From positions 1 to 36,448 of the forward strand of contig CAMAUY010000050.1 of the NCBI GenBank assembly GCA_945861565.1: a stretch of 36,448 nucleotides of DNA. The letters run 5' to 3'. A model generated the notes under the pieces. The model saw only the letters and a program-made list of their open reading frames with translations. It was not told the DNA's origin and searched no databases. Positions 1-8,748 of the stretch are shown here, in pieces. The position numbers and the translations under genes were made by a program. The DNA comes from Akkermansia muciniphila. Its GTDB lineage: Bacteria; Verrucomicrobiota; Verrucomicrobiia; Limisphaerales; UBA9464. Every line of letters starts with the position of its first letter. The first letter of the stretch is position 1.

Positions 1-2278
1 CGCGAATGTGAGCCTGGGGCGAGTCCTTGGCGGCGCGGAGCGCTGCGGCGCGATCTCCCCCGTCATGATCCAGTTTTAGGACGACATTCAGGGCACCGCG
101 CGGGTCCTGCAGATCGGTCGGTTCCGCCTTATCGGGAGCCATGCTGCGCACCCAATTGGCCAGCAATTGTAATCCGCGCACGTCCACCTCTTGCGAACCG
201 ATCATCGGCATGTGGCCCGCTCCGCTTTTGGCGATGCGATGCAGCAGCACGCTGCTGCTGGGCAGACCGGGCGCAATCACGCGGGCATCGCCCATTCCGA
301 AGTCGCCCCGGGTTAGCTTTTCATCGAGGGCGCGCATTTCACCCGTGGGCAACTCCGCATTCACCATCAACGGCGCCGAGCCGCCCCCGTGCTCGCGGTG
401 GCAGGCCGAGCAGTTCGCGTGCAGCCAAGAGCGTGCGCGTGCCTCCAGTCCCGCTTTTTCGTCATGCGGGTTCACCAGTCGTGCCAGCGACCCTTTCAGG
501 AACACGGCATCAAAGCAGCCCGCTGCCAGCAGCGGTTCTGGATGGGCCAGCTGCTGCGGATTGAAGGATAACACGAAATCGCTCCACGAATTGTGGCAGC
601 GCAAGCACTCCGCCCGGCTGTGAAACCGATAGGTGTAACGATGCCTGCCTTCCGGGAAGGCCTTGCCCGTGAGATCCAGTTTGCGTTCATCGCCGGCGGC
701 ACCCACCAACTCCGCATCCGTACCGGCGTCGTTCCATCGATACGAGTAGGCGTTCCAAGCCTCGCCGTCGTAGTGCAGCATCTGGGTCTCGATGTTCTTC
801 GCGCTCGCCGCTTCACCGACCGTCATTTCCATGCGCAGCGTCTTTGCCAGCACCGCATTCGTTGGCCAGGTCATCATCGCCTTCGGTCGGCCGGTATTAC
901 TATCGATGCTAACCGTGGTCGCAATCCCGCCGCTACCAGCCACCATGCCGACGAGGCGCTGAGCCGTGGCGCCGTCCGCCCACATCGGAGCGCGAATCTC
1001 GAAGATTGAGACGCCGGACGCGGGCTCCGAGGTCGCCCCATTGCGGAACAGGCCTGTCTCGCTCAGCTTGCGCGGGAAATTCACGTTCTTGCCAATGTTG
1101 GGATTGCGCATCAGACGATGCACCGTGCTCGGGCTGCCGTAGTGAACGAAAAAGAGTTCACCGTCCTCTCCCTGGGCAAATGTCACCAATGCGAAGGGTG
1201 TGTCCGCTATTTCCTCATGGCGCGTGATCTGCGTGCCATCATGCCGTAGCGCCCAGATCTTTCCGGTCGTGAAATCGCCGTAAATGTAGGCCCCCTCTAA
1301 CTCTGGAAAACGTCTGCCACGATACACAAAGCCTCCGGTGATCGACGTCGCCTCGACATGGCTGTGAGTGATGATGGGCGGTGTGATCGGGGAGGGACCG
1401 CCTTTGCGTTGCATATCGAGGATATTGAGACCTTCCGTCGCCGCCCATCCATAGTTGCCACCACGTTTGATGAGGAAGATGTGCTCCCACTCTTGCCATC
1501 CCACATCGCCGCACCAGAGATGGCCGGTTTGGCGATCAAAATTCATCTTCCAGGGATTTCGCAAGCCATAGGCCCAGACTTCCGGCCGCGCGCCCGGTGT
1601 TCTCACAAATGGATTGTCTTTTGGGACGGCATACCGTTTGCCGGATTCCGCATGATCCACATCGATGCGCAGGATGCTGCTGAGCAGATCGCTGATATCC
1701 TGCCCCGTGCTGATCGGATCCGGCGGGTTCGGCACTTCCGCGTCACCGGTTGAAAGGTAAAGCATGCCGTCGGGCCCGAAGGCGACGGCCGCGCCGTTGT
1801 GCCCGCCGCTGCGCCAAGTCAGAAGAATCTCCTCGCTCTTCGGATCAATGTCCAGGGGACGATCCCGGACCGCTTGGAAGCGAGAAAGACGAGAACCATC
1901 GGGAAGGTTATCCCCATTGACATAGGTGATGAGGACCTGCCGGTTGCGGGCGAACTGCGGATGGAATGCAATGCCATAGACATGATCGGATGCCGGGTGC
2001 AGCGCCTTGATGTCGAGGGCCACGGCCGCTTTCGTCGCGCGGGGATCGTTGGGCACGCTCCAGAGTGTGCCTCCATTCTCGGCGATGAGCCACTGCGTCA
2101 AGCCCGGCACGGCCACCATGTCGGTCACGTTGCTCAGTGCGATGCCGGCAAATACGGGCTCGGACACGAAAGTCCGCGGCGGCTCGGGACTGCCTTGCAC
2201 GCGGGAGGAAGTCCACGACGCGGCATGGGCCAGGCCGTGGAGGAGGCTGACCCCAATGAGAAGGCGAAAGAAGTTCAT
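1..2278 (-). CDS. PQQ-type glucose/sorbosone dehydrogenase fused to diheme cytochrome c (3' end off window)
   Basis: One frame stays open from the ATG at 2278 to the left edge (759 codons), so the C-terminus is missing. A signal peptide (MNFFRLLIGVSLLHGLAHA) predicts export. Residues about 30-400 read as a glucose/sorbosone dehydrogenase beta-propeller, with stretches such as SGGHNGAAVAFGPDG and AYGLRNPWKMNFD. From about 430 onward the protein resembles the SO2930-type diheme cytochrome family (FEIRAPMWADGA, IETQMLHYDG, AYSYRWNDAGTDAEL). It has two CxxCH haem motifs, C558-C561-H562 and C623-C626-H627. Probable role: periplasmic sugar or polyol oxidation with electrons passed to the bound haems; the substrate cannot be read. 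It starts 45 bp after the DUF1501 gene and is probably co-transcribed with it and the DUF1553 gene. Confidence 0.88.
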   Translation of the reverse strand, partial: MNFFRLLIGVSLLHGLAHAASWTSSRVQGSPEPPRTFVSEPVFAGIALSNVTDMVAVPGLTQWLIAENGGTLWSVPNDPRATKAAVALDIKALHPASDHVYGIAFHPQFARNRQVLITYVNGDNLPDGSRLSRFQAVRDRPLDIDPKSEEILLTWRSGGHNGAAVAFGPDGMLYLSTGDAEVPNPPDPISTGQDISDLLSSILRIDVDHAESGKRYAVPKDNPFVRTPGARPEVWAYGLRNPWKMNFDRQTGHLWCGDVGWQEWEHIFLIKRGGNYGWAATEGLNILDMQRKGGPSPITPPIITHSHVEATSITGGFVYRGRRFPELEGAYIYGDFTTGKIWALRHDGTQITRHEEIADTPFALVTFAQGEDGELFFVHYGSPSTVHRLMRNPNIGKNVNFPRKLSETGLFRNGATSEPASGVSIFEIRAPMWADGATAQRLVGMVAGSGGIATTVSIDSNTGRPKAMMTWPTNAVLAKTLRMEMTVGEAASAKNIETQMLHYDGEAWNAYSYRWNDAGTDAELVGAAGDERKLDLTGKAFPEGRHRYTYRFHSRAECLRCHNSWSDFVLSFNPQQLAHPEPLLAAGCFDAVFLKGSLARLVNPHDEKAGLEARARSWLHANCSACHREHGGGSAPLMVNAELPTGEMRALDEKLTRGDFGMGDARVIAPGLPSSSVLLHRIAKSGAGHMPMIGSQEVDVRGLQLLANWVRSMAPDKAEPTDLQDPRGALNVVLKLDHDGGDRAAALRAAKDSPQAHIR

Positions 2279-2323
2279 AGAGTGCGGACGGGCTTGTACT
2301 AGTTTTATGGGGCAAGCGGAGAG

Positions 2324-3745
2324 TTACGCGATAATTTCTTTTACGACGTGGCCGGCCACATCCGTGAGACGGAAATCCCGACCCGCATAGCGGTGAGTCA
2401 GTTTTTCGTGATTGAGGCCCAGCAGGTGGAGGATTGTGGCGTGTAGGTCGTGGACATGTATCTTGTCCTCCTGCGCGAAGTAGCCGTAATCGTCGGTCGC
2501 GCCGAAGGCGAAACCCTTCTTCACGCCACCACCGGCCATCCACATGGTAAAACCATGCGGATTGTGATCGCGTCCATCATCGCCCTGCGCGGTCGGCGTT
2601 CGGCCAAACTCGCCGCCCCAGAGCACCAGCGTGTCGTCGAGCAGGCCGCGTGATTTGAGATCCTGCAAAAAGCCCGCGATGGGTTTGTCGACCTCGGCGG
2701 CATTCTTGGTATGGCCTTTAAAGAGATTGCCGTGTTGGTCCCACTGCACGTCGCCATCGCTGTGCGTCACCTGCACAAAGCGCACGCCCCGTTCGAGGAA
2801 TCGCCGCGCCATGAGACACTGGCGGCCGAAGTTCTCCGTGACGGGATGGTCCAGGCCGTAAAGATGCTGGGTTGCTTTCGACTCGTTGCGGAGATCCTGT
2901 GCCTCGGGCATCGTGCTCTGCATGCGATAGGCGAGCTCGAACGAATTGATGCGTCCTTCCAACGCGAGGTCGGAACCGGATAAGGCGAGGTGATCCTGGT
3001 TCAATTTGGTCAGGAAATCGAGTTGCTTCCGTTGCAGCGGGCCCGGGATCCATTCGTTGCGAATATGTCGGACCAGCGCCTGGTCCGACGGGACGGTTGC
3101 GTTGCCAATCGGTGTGCCCTGGCAATACGCGGGCAGGAAGGCGGCACCCCAATTATTGACTCCACCATGCGCGAGCGTTGGGCAAAGGGTGATGAACCCG
3201 GGAAGATTCTCATTCTCCGTGCCCAGGCCATACAATACCCACGATCCCATGCTCGGCCGCACCTGCGTATCGCTGCCCGTGTGCAGTTTGAGCAACGCAC
3301 CGCCGTGTGCCGGATTCGTTCCGTGCACCGAGCGCAGGATGCACAAGTCATCCACGCACTGTGCCACATTCGGAAACAGTTCACTGACGGGCAAGCCGCT
3401 CTGTCCGTATTGCTGGAAGCGCCACGGCGACTTCAAGAGCTTACCCGTCTTCGCAAACTGCACCCGCGGCTGCTCGAAGGGGTATGGCTTTCCATGGTCA
3501 CGCTCAAGGAGCGGTTTCGGATCGAAGGTGTCCACATGGCTCGGTCCGCCTTTCATGAAGAGGAACACGATCCGCTTGGCTCGCGCTGGAAAATGGGAAA
3601 GTTTTGACGCCAGTGGATTCTCCACGGCTGCCTCGGCCTGCTCTCGCGCGAGCATGGCCTGCAACGCGAGATAGCCAAATCCGCCGGCACTCCGTTGTAA
3701 CATGGACCGACGAGTTATCGGTTGGAAAGGTCGGGTGGCGTTCAT
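2324..3745 (-). CDS. DUF1501 protein (sulfatase-like fold, Tat-type leader)
   Basis: This 473-residue protein belongs to the DUF1501 family, abundant in Planctomycetes and Verrucomicrobia and related to the alkaline phosphatase/sulfatase fold. The N-terminus has a twin-arginine-like leader (TRRSMLQRSAGGFGYLAL), so folded export is likely. Family stretches are FLFMKGGPSHVDTFDPKP, LCILRSVHGTNPAHGG, RFVQVTHSDGDVQWDQHGN and LVLWGGEFGRTPTAQG, the last followed by GRDHNP near the end. Molecular function is not established for the family. The gene starts 5 bp after the stop of the DUF1553 gene, and its GAGG ribosome site lies in the last codons of that gene, which suggests translational coupling. 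Confidence 0.93.
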   Translation of the reverse strand: MNATRPFQPITRRSMLQRSAGGFGYLALQAMLAREQAEAAVENPLASKLSHFPARAKRIVFLFMKGGPSHVDTFDPKPLLERDHGKPYPFEQPRVQFAKTGKLLKSPWRFQQYGQSGLPVSELFPNVAQCVDDLCILRSVHGTNPAHGGALLKLHTGSDTQVRPSMGSWVLYGLGTENENLPGFITLCPTLAHGGVNNWGAAFLPAYCQGTPIGNATVPSDQALVRHIRNEWIPGPLQRKQLDFLTKLNQDHLALSGSDLALEGRINSFELAYRMQSTMPEAQDLRNESKATQHLYGLDHPVTENFGRQCLMARRFLERGVRFVQVTHSDGDVQWDQHGNLFKGHTKNAAEVDKPIAGFLQDLKSRGLLDDTLVLWGGEFGRTPTAQGDDGRDHNPHGFTMWMAGGGVKKGFAFGATDDYGYFAQEDKIHVHDLHATILHLLGLNHEKLTHRYAGRDFRLTDVAGHVVKEIIA

Positions 3746-3750
3746 ATTGG

Positions 3751-6459
3751 CTACCTCAGGTAGATGAATTCATTGGCCGCGAAAAGCGTCTGGCATAAGA
3801 GCGCCCACGCCCGATCCGACGTCTCCGTGCTACGGAAGTCATGGAGCAGTGCGAGCGCGTCGGACGTTTCACGGTCAACCGGTGGGCGCCCATAGAGCAA
3901 TGTATAGGCTTGCTGCACGCGCTCTGCATCGCCCGGCACTGCTGCCAGGCGCGCTGCGAGCCGCCTACCGCATTCCATCACCATCGGCGCGTTCATCATG
4001 ATGAGCGCCTGGGGAGCGATGACCGTGCTACTGCGGCTGCCGGTCGGCATCGTGGGATCCGGATAATCAAACTGCTCCAGCATGTCGTAGAGATGATTGC
4101 GAATGATCGGGAGGTAGAGAGCACGGCGCGGACTCTCATACGTGGTCGCGTCTTTGCTCGTATGATCAAAAACATACTGGCGATTGCGCAGCGGGACGGT
4201 CTTGCCACCCATCTCCAAGTTGAGCCCACCGCTGGCGGCCAGCATTGCATCACGGATGGCTTCTGCTTCCAGTCGCTGGATATTCGCGCGCCATAACAGG
4301 CGGTTCTCCGGATCGACGAGCCGCGGATCGGGCTTGTCGGAGCTTAATTCTTTGACGCTGCTGGCCTGCTGATAAGTCGCGGACTTCATGATCAGGCGGT
4401 GCAGGCCCTTGATGGACCATCCGCTCTCGACGAAAGTGCGCGCCAGCCAGTCCAACAGCTCGGGGTGCGATGGCTTGCTGCCGAATGTCCCAAAATTGTC
4501 CGGACTGCTGACGATGCCCTGACCGAAATGCCAGCGCCACACCCGGTTCACGATGACGCGCGCACTCAACGGGTGCTCGCGGCTGGCCATCCAGCGGGCG
4601 AATTCAAGGCGACCACTCTGTTTGGCCGGCAACATTGGCTGGGTGAAAGTCGTCCGCATCACCTCAGGAAAGCCCCGATCCACCGGCTTGCCGAGCGTGA
4701 GGTAACTGCCGCGGATATGCACCGGCAGGGTCTTTACGATATCCGCCTCGGTCACGCTCATGGCGGCGGGCATCTCCGAACGGCTGGCTTCAAAATCCGT
4801 CACGTCCTTTTTCATCGCCGCAACCTTGGCGAGCGTCGCGGCATCGAGCACATCGGCGTCCTTAGGCGGGAGTGCGAAGAGGCCCTTGGCATCGATCAGG
4901 GCTTCGTAGGCGGGTCCGGTCTTCGTCTCGAGTGCTTCCGTGAATAGTCGATCGTAGTGTTGCCGTATGCCGTCGGCATCCTTCTGTCGCGCTCGCTCAC
5001 GCCATACGGCGAATACAGGATGATCGGGGTGCTTATCTAAATACTGGCGGCAGGAAAACACGTAGTTCCCGTCGAGGTGCCGCGCTTTGGCCGCGGACTC
5101 TGCATCCGCCCGCTGGGCGTCGACCGGCAGGAACATCGCCGCAGTCAGGTACTCCGCCGCACGTCGCTGCAATTCGGCTCTTACGTCGCTTCTCGCTTTG
5201 GCGACGAAGGCGGCGATGTCGGCCTGCTTTGCTTTCAATGCCTCTTCGTATTTCTTGGCCTCGTTGAGTTGCTCCGGCGTGGCGAGCGAGTGTTCGTGCC
5301 AGAATTTGACCGCGCCCATCTTCTCCGCGGAGAGGCTGCGGGTGCTCCGGAAGATGGCGGCGAGCGCATAGTAGTCCTCCTGGGTAATCGGATCGAACTT
5401 ATGATCATGGCAGCGCACACAACCGAGCGTCATACCCAGGAATGCCTTGCCGACGGTGTCGATCTGCTCGTCGATGATGTCCATATCGAGCTTTTGCAGA
5501 TCGGGCTCCGCGAGCACGCGCGCTCCCAGCGAGAGGAAGCCCGTGGCGGTGATCGCGTCCTCGCGATGCGGCAGCAAATCACCCGCGATTTGCTCGATCA
5601 GGAATTGATCGAATGGCTTATCGTCGTTGAACGTGCGCACCACGTAGTCTCGGTAGCGCCAGGCGTGCCCATACGCGACGTTTTCATCCATGCCGTTGGA
5701 GTCGGCATACCGTGCGACATCGAGCCAGTGCCGCCCCCAGCGTTCGCCGTAGTGCGCGGAGGCTAACAACCGATCAATAACACGATCAAAGGCCTCCGGT
5801 GAGGTGTCGGCGAGAAAAGCAGCCACTTCCTGGGGCATCGGTGGCAGGCCGGTCAGATCAAACGTGGCGCGACGGAGGATCGTGCGCTTGTCCGCGGGCG
5901 GAGCAGCGGCAAGATCTTTCTCCTTCAATTTCGTTTGTATGAATGCGTCGATCGGCGATTCCGCCTGCGGAAAAACCGGCGGCTCCGCTCGCGCGAGCGG
6001 TGTGAAACTCCAAAACTTGCGACCTTCGCTTATGTCGATTACCCGCGGGCCCTTCACGCCAAGCTCGGCCCCCGTTCGCGGATCCGGCGCGCCCCGCTTC
6101 ACCCATTCCTCCAATATCTTGACCTCAGCGTCCGGAAGTGGGTTCTTCGGAGGCATCCGTAGATCCTGGTTCTTGTAGCGCGTTGCTTCGATCAGCAGGC
6201 TTTTTTCGGGGTCACCGGCGAGGAGCACCGGGCCCCGATCGCCGCCCTTCAGGGTGCCTTCGCGCGTATCGAGCGCCAGGCCTCCCTTGGTCTTCTTTTG
6301 GGCGCTGTGACACTCGTAACAGCGGCTGACCAACAGCGGGCGGACCTGACGTTCAAAGAAGTCCAGATCTCCGGCCGTCGGGGGCGCTGCGATGATTGCC
6401 CCGCCACGCGCACCCAGCGTCAGAATGATCCAAAGAAAGGTGGAGAATCTCGATATCAT
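3751..6459 (-). CDS. PSCyt1-DUF1549-DUF1553 protein (planctomycete-type cytochrome)
   Basis: The 902-residue protein has the standard architecture of this family. A signal peptide (first 24 residues) is followed by a planctomycete cytochrome c domain with haem motif C47-Y-E-C50-H51. DUF1549 (about 165-375) carries a second motif C347-V-R-C350-H351, followed by DHKFDP. DUF1553 (about 625-885) contains ARVIVNRVWRWHFGQG and SGWSIKGLHRLIMKSATYQQ. Such proteins usually pair with DUF1501 proteins, as here, and are thought to act in periplasmic carbohydrate breakdown; the reaction is unproven. It is probably first in an operon with the DUF1501 and dehydrogenase genes. Its ATG has no strong ribosome site (74 bp leader from the gene upstream). 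Confidence 0.94.
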   Translation of the reverse strand: MISRFSTFLWIILTLGARGGAIIAAPPTAGDLDFFERQVRPLLVSRCYECHSAQKKTKGGLALDTREGTLKGGDRGPVLLAGDPEKSLLIEATRYKNQDLRMPPKNPLPDAEVKILEEWVKRGAPDPRTGAELGVKGPRVIDISEGRKFWSFTPLARAEPPVFPQAESPIDAFIQTKLKEKDLAAAPPADKRTILRRATFDLTGLPPMPQEVAAFLADTSPEAFDRVIDRLLASAHYGERWGRHWLDVARYADSNGMDENVAYGHAWRYRDYVVRTFNDDKPFDQFLIEQIAGDLLPHREDAITATGFLSLGARVLAEPDLQKLDMDIIDEQIDTVGKAFLGMTLGCVRCHDHKFDPITQEDYYALAAIFRSTRSLSAEKMGAVKFWHEHSLATPEQLNEAKKYEEALKAKQADIAAFVAKARSDVRAELQRRAAEYLTAAMFLPVDAQRADAESAAKARHLDGNYVFSCRQYLDKHPDHPVFAVWRERARQKDADGIRQHYDRLFTEALETKTGPAYEALIDAKGLFALPPKDADVLDAATLAKVAAMKKDVTDFEASRSEMPAAMSVTEADIVKTLPVHIRGSYLTLGKPVDRGFPEVMRTTFTQPMLPAKQSGRLEFARWMASREHPLSARVIVNRVWRWHFGQGIVSSPDNFGTFGSKPSHPELLDWLARTFVESGWSIKGLHRLIMKSATYQQASSVKELSSDKPDPRLVDPENRLLWRANIQRLEAEAIRDAMLAASGGLNLEMGGKTVPLRNRQYVFDHTSKDATTYESPRRALYLPIIRNHLYDMLEQFDYPDPTMPTGSRSSTVIAPQALIMMNAPMVMECGRRLAARLAAVPGDAERVQQAYTLLYGRPPVDRETSDALALLHDFRSTETSDRAWALLCQTLFAANEFIYLR

Positions 6460-6533
6460 GACAGGTAGGGCAGGGCAGGGGAATGGTGTTCAAAGGATGA
6501 GTGCTTGTCATCGGAATGGTTCTGCTCGATGAA

Positions 6534-6845
6534 TCATTCGTTGATGTTCAGTCTCGCAAGGATGGCCTTGTGCTCTTTCATGTAGTCGTATCGGGCCGCC
6601 ACATCGTCCCACTGATCGTCATTCGGTCTCAGCGCTTCGCTCGGGTATTCATGGTTCGCTGCCGTGATGGCCTTCTTTATGCCGATCCCGGTGCTGAGAT
6701 GTGCGACCACGGCATCGTCATAGGCAATCTCGGTTTGGGATCGTTCACCCATGATTTCGCGTGCACCTTCGAGATACGCATTGATCTGATTTATGTTCAT
6801 GCAATTTTGGCCGGAAATAGCCTTCCACCCATTGCCGGTCAACAT
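6534..6845 (-). CDS. small acidic hypothetical protein, 103 aa
   Basis: I do not recognise this family. The ATG at 6845 is supported by AGGAG four bases upstream; an internal ATG at 6800 would give an 88-residue protein but lacks such a site. The sequence is hydrophilic and probably mostly helical (INAYLEGAREIMGERSQTE, GIGIKKAITAANHEYPSEAL, WDDVAARYDYMKEHKAILA). It has no signal peptide or membrane segment, so it should be cytoplasmic. It lies 74 bp upstream of the DUF1553 gene on the same strand. It could be the first gene of that transcription unit or an unrelated neighbour. The residue pattern and ribosome site argue for a real gene. Confidence 0.55.
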   Translation of the reverse strand: MLTGNGWKAISGQNCMNINQINAYLEGAREIMGERSQTEIAYDDAVVAHLSTGIGIKKAITAANHEYPSEALRPNDDQWDDVAARYDYMKEHKAILARLNINE

Positions 6846-7015
6846 TCTTCTCCTGAGCTCATTTTCCTACCATGAAATTATTGAAATTGGTTTAGGGACG
6901 CATCGCGGTGAACCTTTGGGCCGTGCGGTGAGGTATCGGAATCGTCGTCGGGGAATGTATCACGTCTCGGGCCGACTTGGAAGTAGAGACGAAGTCCGTC
7001 CTGGGGGTGGGACAA

Positions 7016-7049
7016 AAATCTGAAAAGATTCAGATTTCAGCCTTTTTTT
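7016..7049. terminator. terminator-like AT-rich hairpin
   Basis: AAATCTGAA (7016-7024) and TTCAGATTT (7029-7037) form a perfect 9-bp stem with loop AAGA. On the plus strand a run of seven T follows at 7043-7049 after a five-base gap; on the minus strand the stem is followed by only two further T. It could stop transcription entering from the left. No plus-strand gene ends nearby, and the stem is weak (AT-rich), so function is uncertain. Confidence 0.35.
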
Positions 7050-7059
7050 GATGAAATAT

Positions 7060-7074
7060 GTCTAGCTGCTAGAC
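7060..7074. promoter_or_regulatory. 15-bp palindrome, possible operator
   Basis: GTCTAGC and GCTAGAC are perfect inverted 7-mers around a single T. A second inverted repeat (AATGAA-TGA-TTCATT) starts 11 bp further on, at 7085. The position in a divergent intergenic gap suits a repressor site, but no adjacent regulator gene exists. The call rests on symmetry alone. Confidence 0.3.
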
Positions 7075-7132
7075 CTAATTTCTCAATGAATGATTCATTT
7101 CTCTCCTATCGCACCGCACGCCTTCAACAAAT

Positions 7133-7300
7133 GGCCTCACCAGGCCCTCTGCCTGGATATTCCAGTAATCCAATGAACCGGAGTTTGGAACCACGGATGA
7201 ACGCCGATAAACGCTGATTCCGGGCACTCACTCCGAAAGTGAGAGGCAACGGTTTCCCCTTTATCCGCGTCAATCCGTGTGAATCCGCGGTTCTTCCCCC
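7133..7300 (+). repeat. dispersed palindromic repeat, copy A
   Basis: This stretch is repeated in inverted orientation at 34226-34398 with only scattered substitutions. The core 7188-7293 is bounded by imperfect inverted ends (GAACCACGGAT / ATCCGCGGTTC) and holds a CTCACT-CCGAA-AGTGAG hairpin. Outside the core, 7133-7187 contains two more hairpins (GGCCT-CACC-AGGCC at 7133-7146 and CTGGA-TAT-TCCAG just after it). GGAT/ATCCG words recur every 10-11 bp within the core. It encodes nothing recognisable and looks like a MITE- or REP-like mobile or structural element. Confidence 0.85.
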
Positions 7301-7375
7301 GCCTTACCGCCTTATCCGTCTCCCAAGTGAGGTCTTGCATTTTAAGGCCCGCGGCGTTTCCTTCGGCTTTCCATT

Positions 7376-8695
7376 ATGTCACCCTCCCGCCTTATTGGGT
7401 TCGTCGCCGCCGTCGCTTTTTCGCTGGGGAGCCTAACCCTCGCCGCCGAGTTCGCGATCCGGGACGGCGACCGCGTGGTCTTTCTCGGCGACAGCATCAC
7501 CGAACAGCGCCTCTACACGACTTACATTGAGGCCTACGCGCTCACCCGGCACCCCGACTGGAAGCTGACCTTCCGGAACGTCGGGTGGGGCGGGGATACG
7601 GCTTGGTTGCGCCAACGGGCTCGTCCGAACGAGGGTCAACTCTTCGCCGCCGACGGTACGGCTCAGCAGAAAATGGTCGAGGCTTCCGTCGGATTCGGCC
7701 TGGCGCGGGACGTGCTCCCGCTGCGACCGACATTTTTGACGGTGAAGTTCGGAATGAACGACCATGCATACCAGGCATTCCGCCCGGATATCTACCGGGC
7801 CTACGCCCGGAGCCAGGCGGAGATTGCGAAGGTGTTAGCGAGGGGGGCGACCCGGGTTACCTTCCTGACGCCGCAACCCATCGAGGAAAAACGGCCCGAT
7901 CCCGATCAGGACATCAAGAACCAATCGTTGCGAAAATTCTCGGAGGGTCTGAAGGATGTCGCCGCCGCGAATGGTGCCAGTTTTGTGGACCAGTTCGACC
8001 CGTACATGGCGGTAATGATGGCGGAGCGCGGCAAGGATCCGAAAGCGTACATCGGAGGAGGCGACGCGGTCCATCCGGGACCGGCCGGGCACACGATCAT
8101 GGCATGGGCGGTCCTCAAGGGGTTAGGTGCCCCGGCGCTGGTCTCTCGGGCCGACATCGATGCTACCAAGAAGCTCGTCACGGTTGAAGGTTGCCGGGTG
8201 GAAAATCTCACCGTTGCCGACGGACGCGTTGGATTTGACCGGATCGACGACGCCCTGCCAATGCCGATCGACTCGCGTGCCGAGGCGGCGCTCAGGATCA
8301 CTCCGATTCTGGACGAGTTAAGTCGCTATGAACTTCGGGTGACGGATCTGCCTGAGGGCTCGTATGAGATAGCTATCGACGGAGAGGTGGCGGCCACCGT
8401 CGGTGCGGATGGATTGGCCAAGGGCTATAACTTGTCCATTGCCCCCGGCCCCGTTACGAAGCAGGCGCGGGAAGTTTTGCAGTTAGTCATTGAAAAGAAC
8501 GACCTTTTCTTTAACCGCTGGCGCAACGTACAGATCCACTCCTTTCCGGTCTGGGCCAACGGACCCGAGGTGGAAGCGCGCCGCGCTGCGGAGGTGAAGC
8601 GCCTCGACGACCAGATCGCGGCTGCCGAAGCCAAGATTGACGTGGCTCGGAAGCCGCGATCCCACCATTTCGAGGTCCGACCCGCGACGCCCTGA
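7376..8695 (+). CDS. exported SGNH/GDSL-family hydrolase
   Basis: This 439-residue protein has an N-terminal signal peptide (through TLAAEFA) and all SGNH landmarks. These are block I GDSIT (38-42, Ser40 nucleophile), block II around NVGWGGDT (68-75), block III GMND (126-129, Asn128), and block V D230-A-V-H233 with HPGPAGH. It should be a secreted or periplasmic esterase or carbohydrate acetyl-esterase; the substrate is unknown. About 190 residues after the catalytic domain form a beta-rich region and a charged helical tail, longer than a minimal SGNH enzyme. No ribosome site is obvious before the ATG, but the signal peptide fixes the start. It is the first gene after the palindrome-rich gap, with the small helical gene just downstream. 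Confidence 0.9.
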   Translation: MSPSRLIGFVAAVAFSLGSLTLAAEFAIRDGDRVVFLGDSITEQRLYTTYIEAYALTRHPDWKLTFRNVGWGGDTAWLRQRARPNEGQLFAADGTAQQKMVEASVGFGLARDVLPLRPTFLTVKFGMNDHAYQAFRPDIYRAYARSQAEIAKVLARGATRVTFLTPQPIEEKRPDPDQDIKNQSLRKFSEGLKDVAAANGASFVDQFDPYMAVMMAERGKDPKAYIGGGDAVHPGPAGHTIMAWAVLKGLGAPALVSRADIDATKKLVTVEGCRVENLTVADGRVGFDRIDDALPMPIDSRAEAALRITPILDELSRYELRVTDLPEGSYEIAIDGEVAATVGADGLAKGYNLSIAPGPVTKQAREVLQLVIEKNDLFFNRWRNVQIHSFPVWANGPEVEARRAAEVKRLDDQIAAAEAKIDVARKPRSHHFEVRPATP

Positions 8696-8748
8696 GCTTG
8701 GAGAATTGGTTCTTCATCCGGGAACCGAATCGGGGCACATTACATCGA

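Larger units (their letters stand above)
6846..7132. other. intergenic region with three palindromes, no gene seen
   Basis: This is the left part of the divergent gap between the 103-residue gene and the SGNH hydrolase gene. No convincing coding frame is present. It holds a 9-bp-stem hairpin at 7016-7037, a palindrome GTCTAGC-T-GCTAGAC at 7060-7074 and an inverted repeat AATGAA-TGA-TTCATT at 7085-7099. They could be operators or a transcription barrier, but nothing in the sequence assigns a role. No clear -35/-10 pair was found for either flanking gene. Confidence 0.5.

Noticed and set aside
496-2543. Several short minus-strand frames suggesting a broken gene at the left end
   Set aside because: Reading the frame of ATG 2278 gives one uninterrupted protein to the window edge; the short frames are out of register.
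7188-7293. Repeat copy A read as a CRISPR-like array because of its periodic ATCCG words
   Set aside because: Units are about 10-11 bp, degenerate and without spacers; there are no cas genes.
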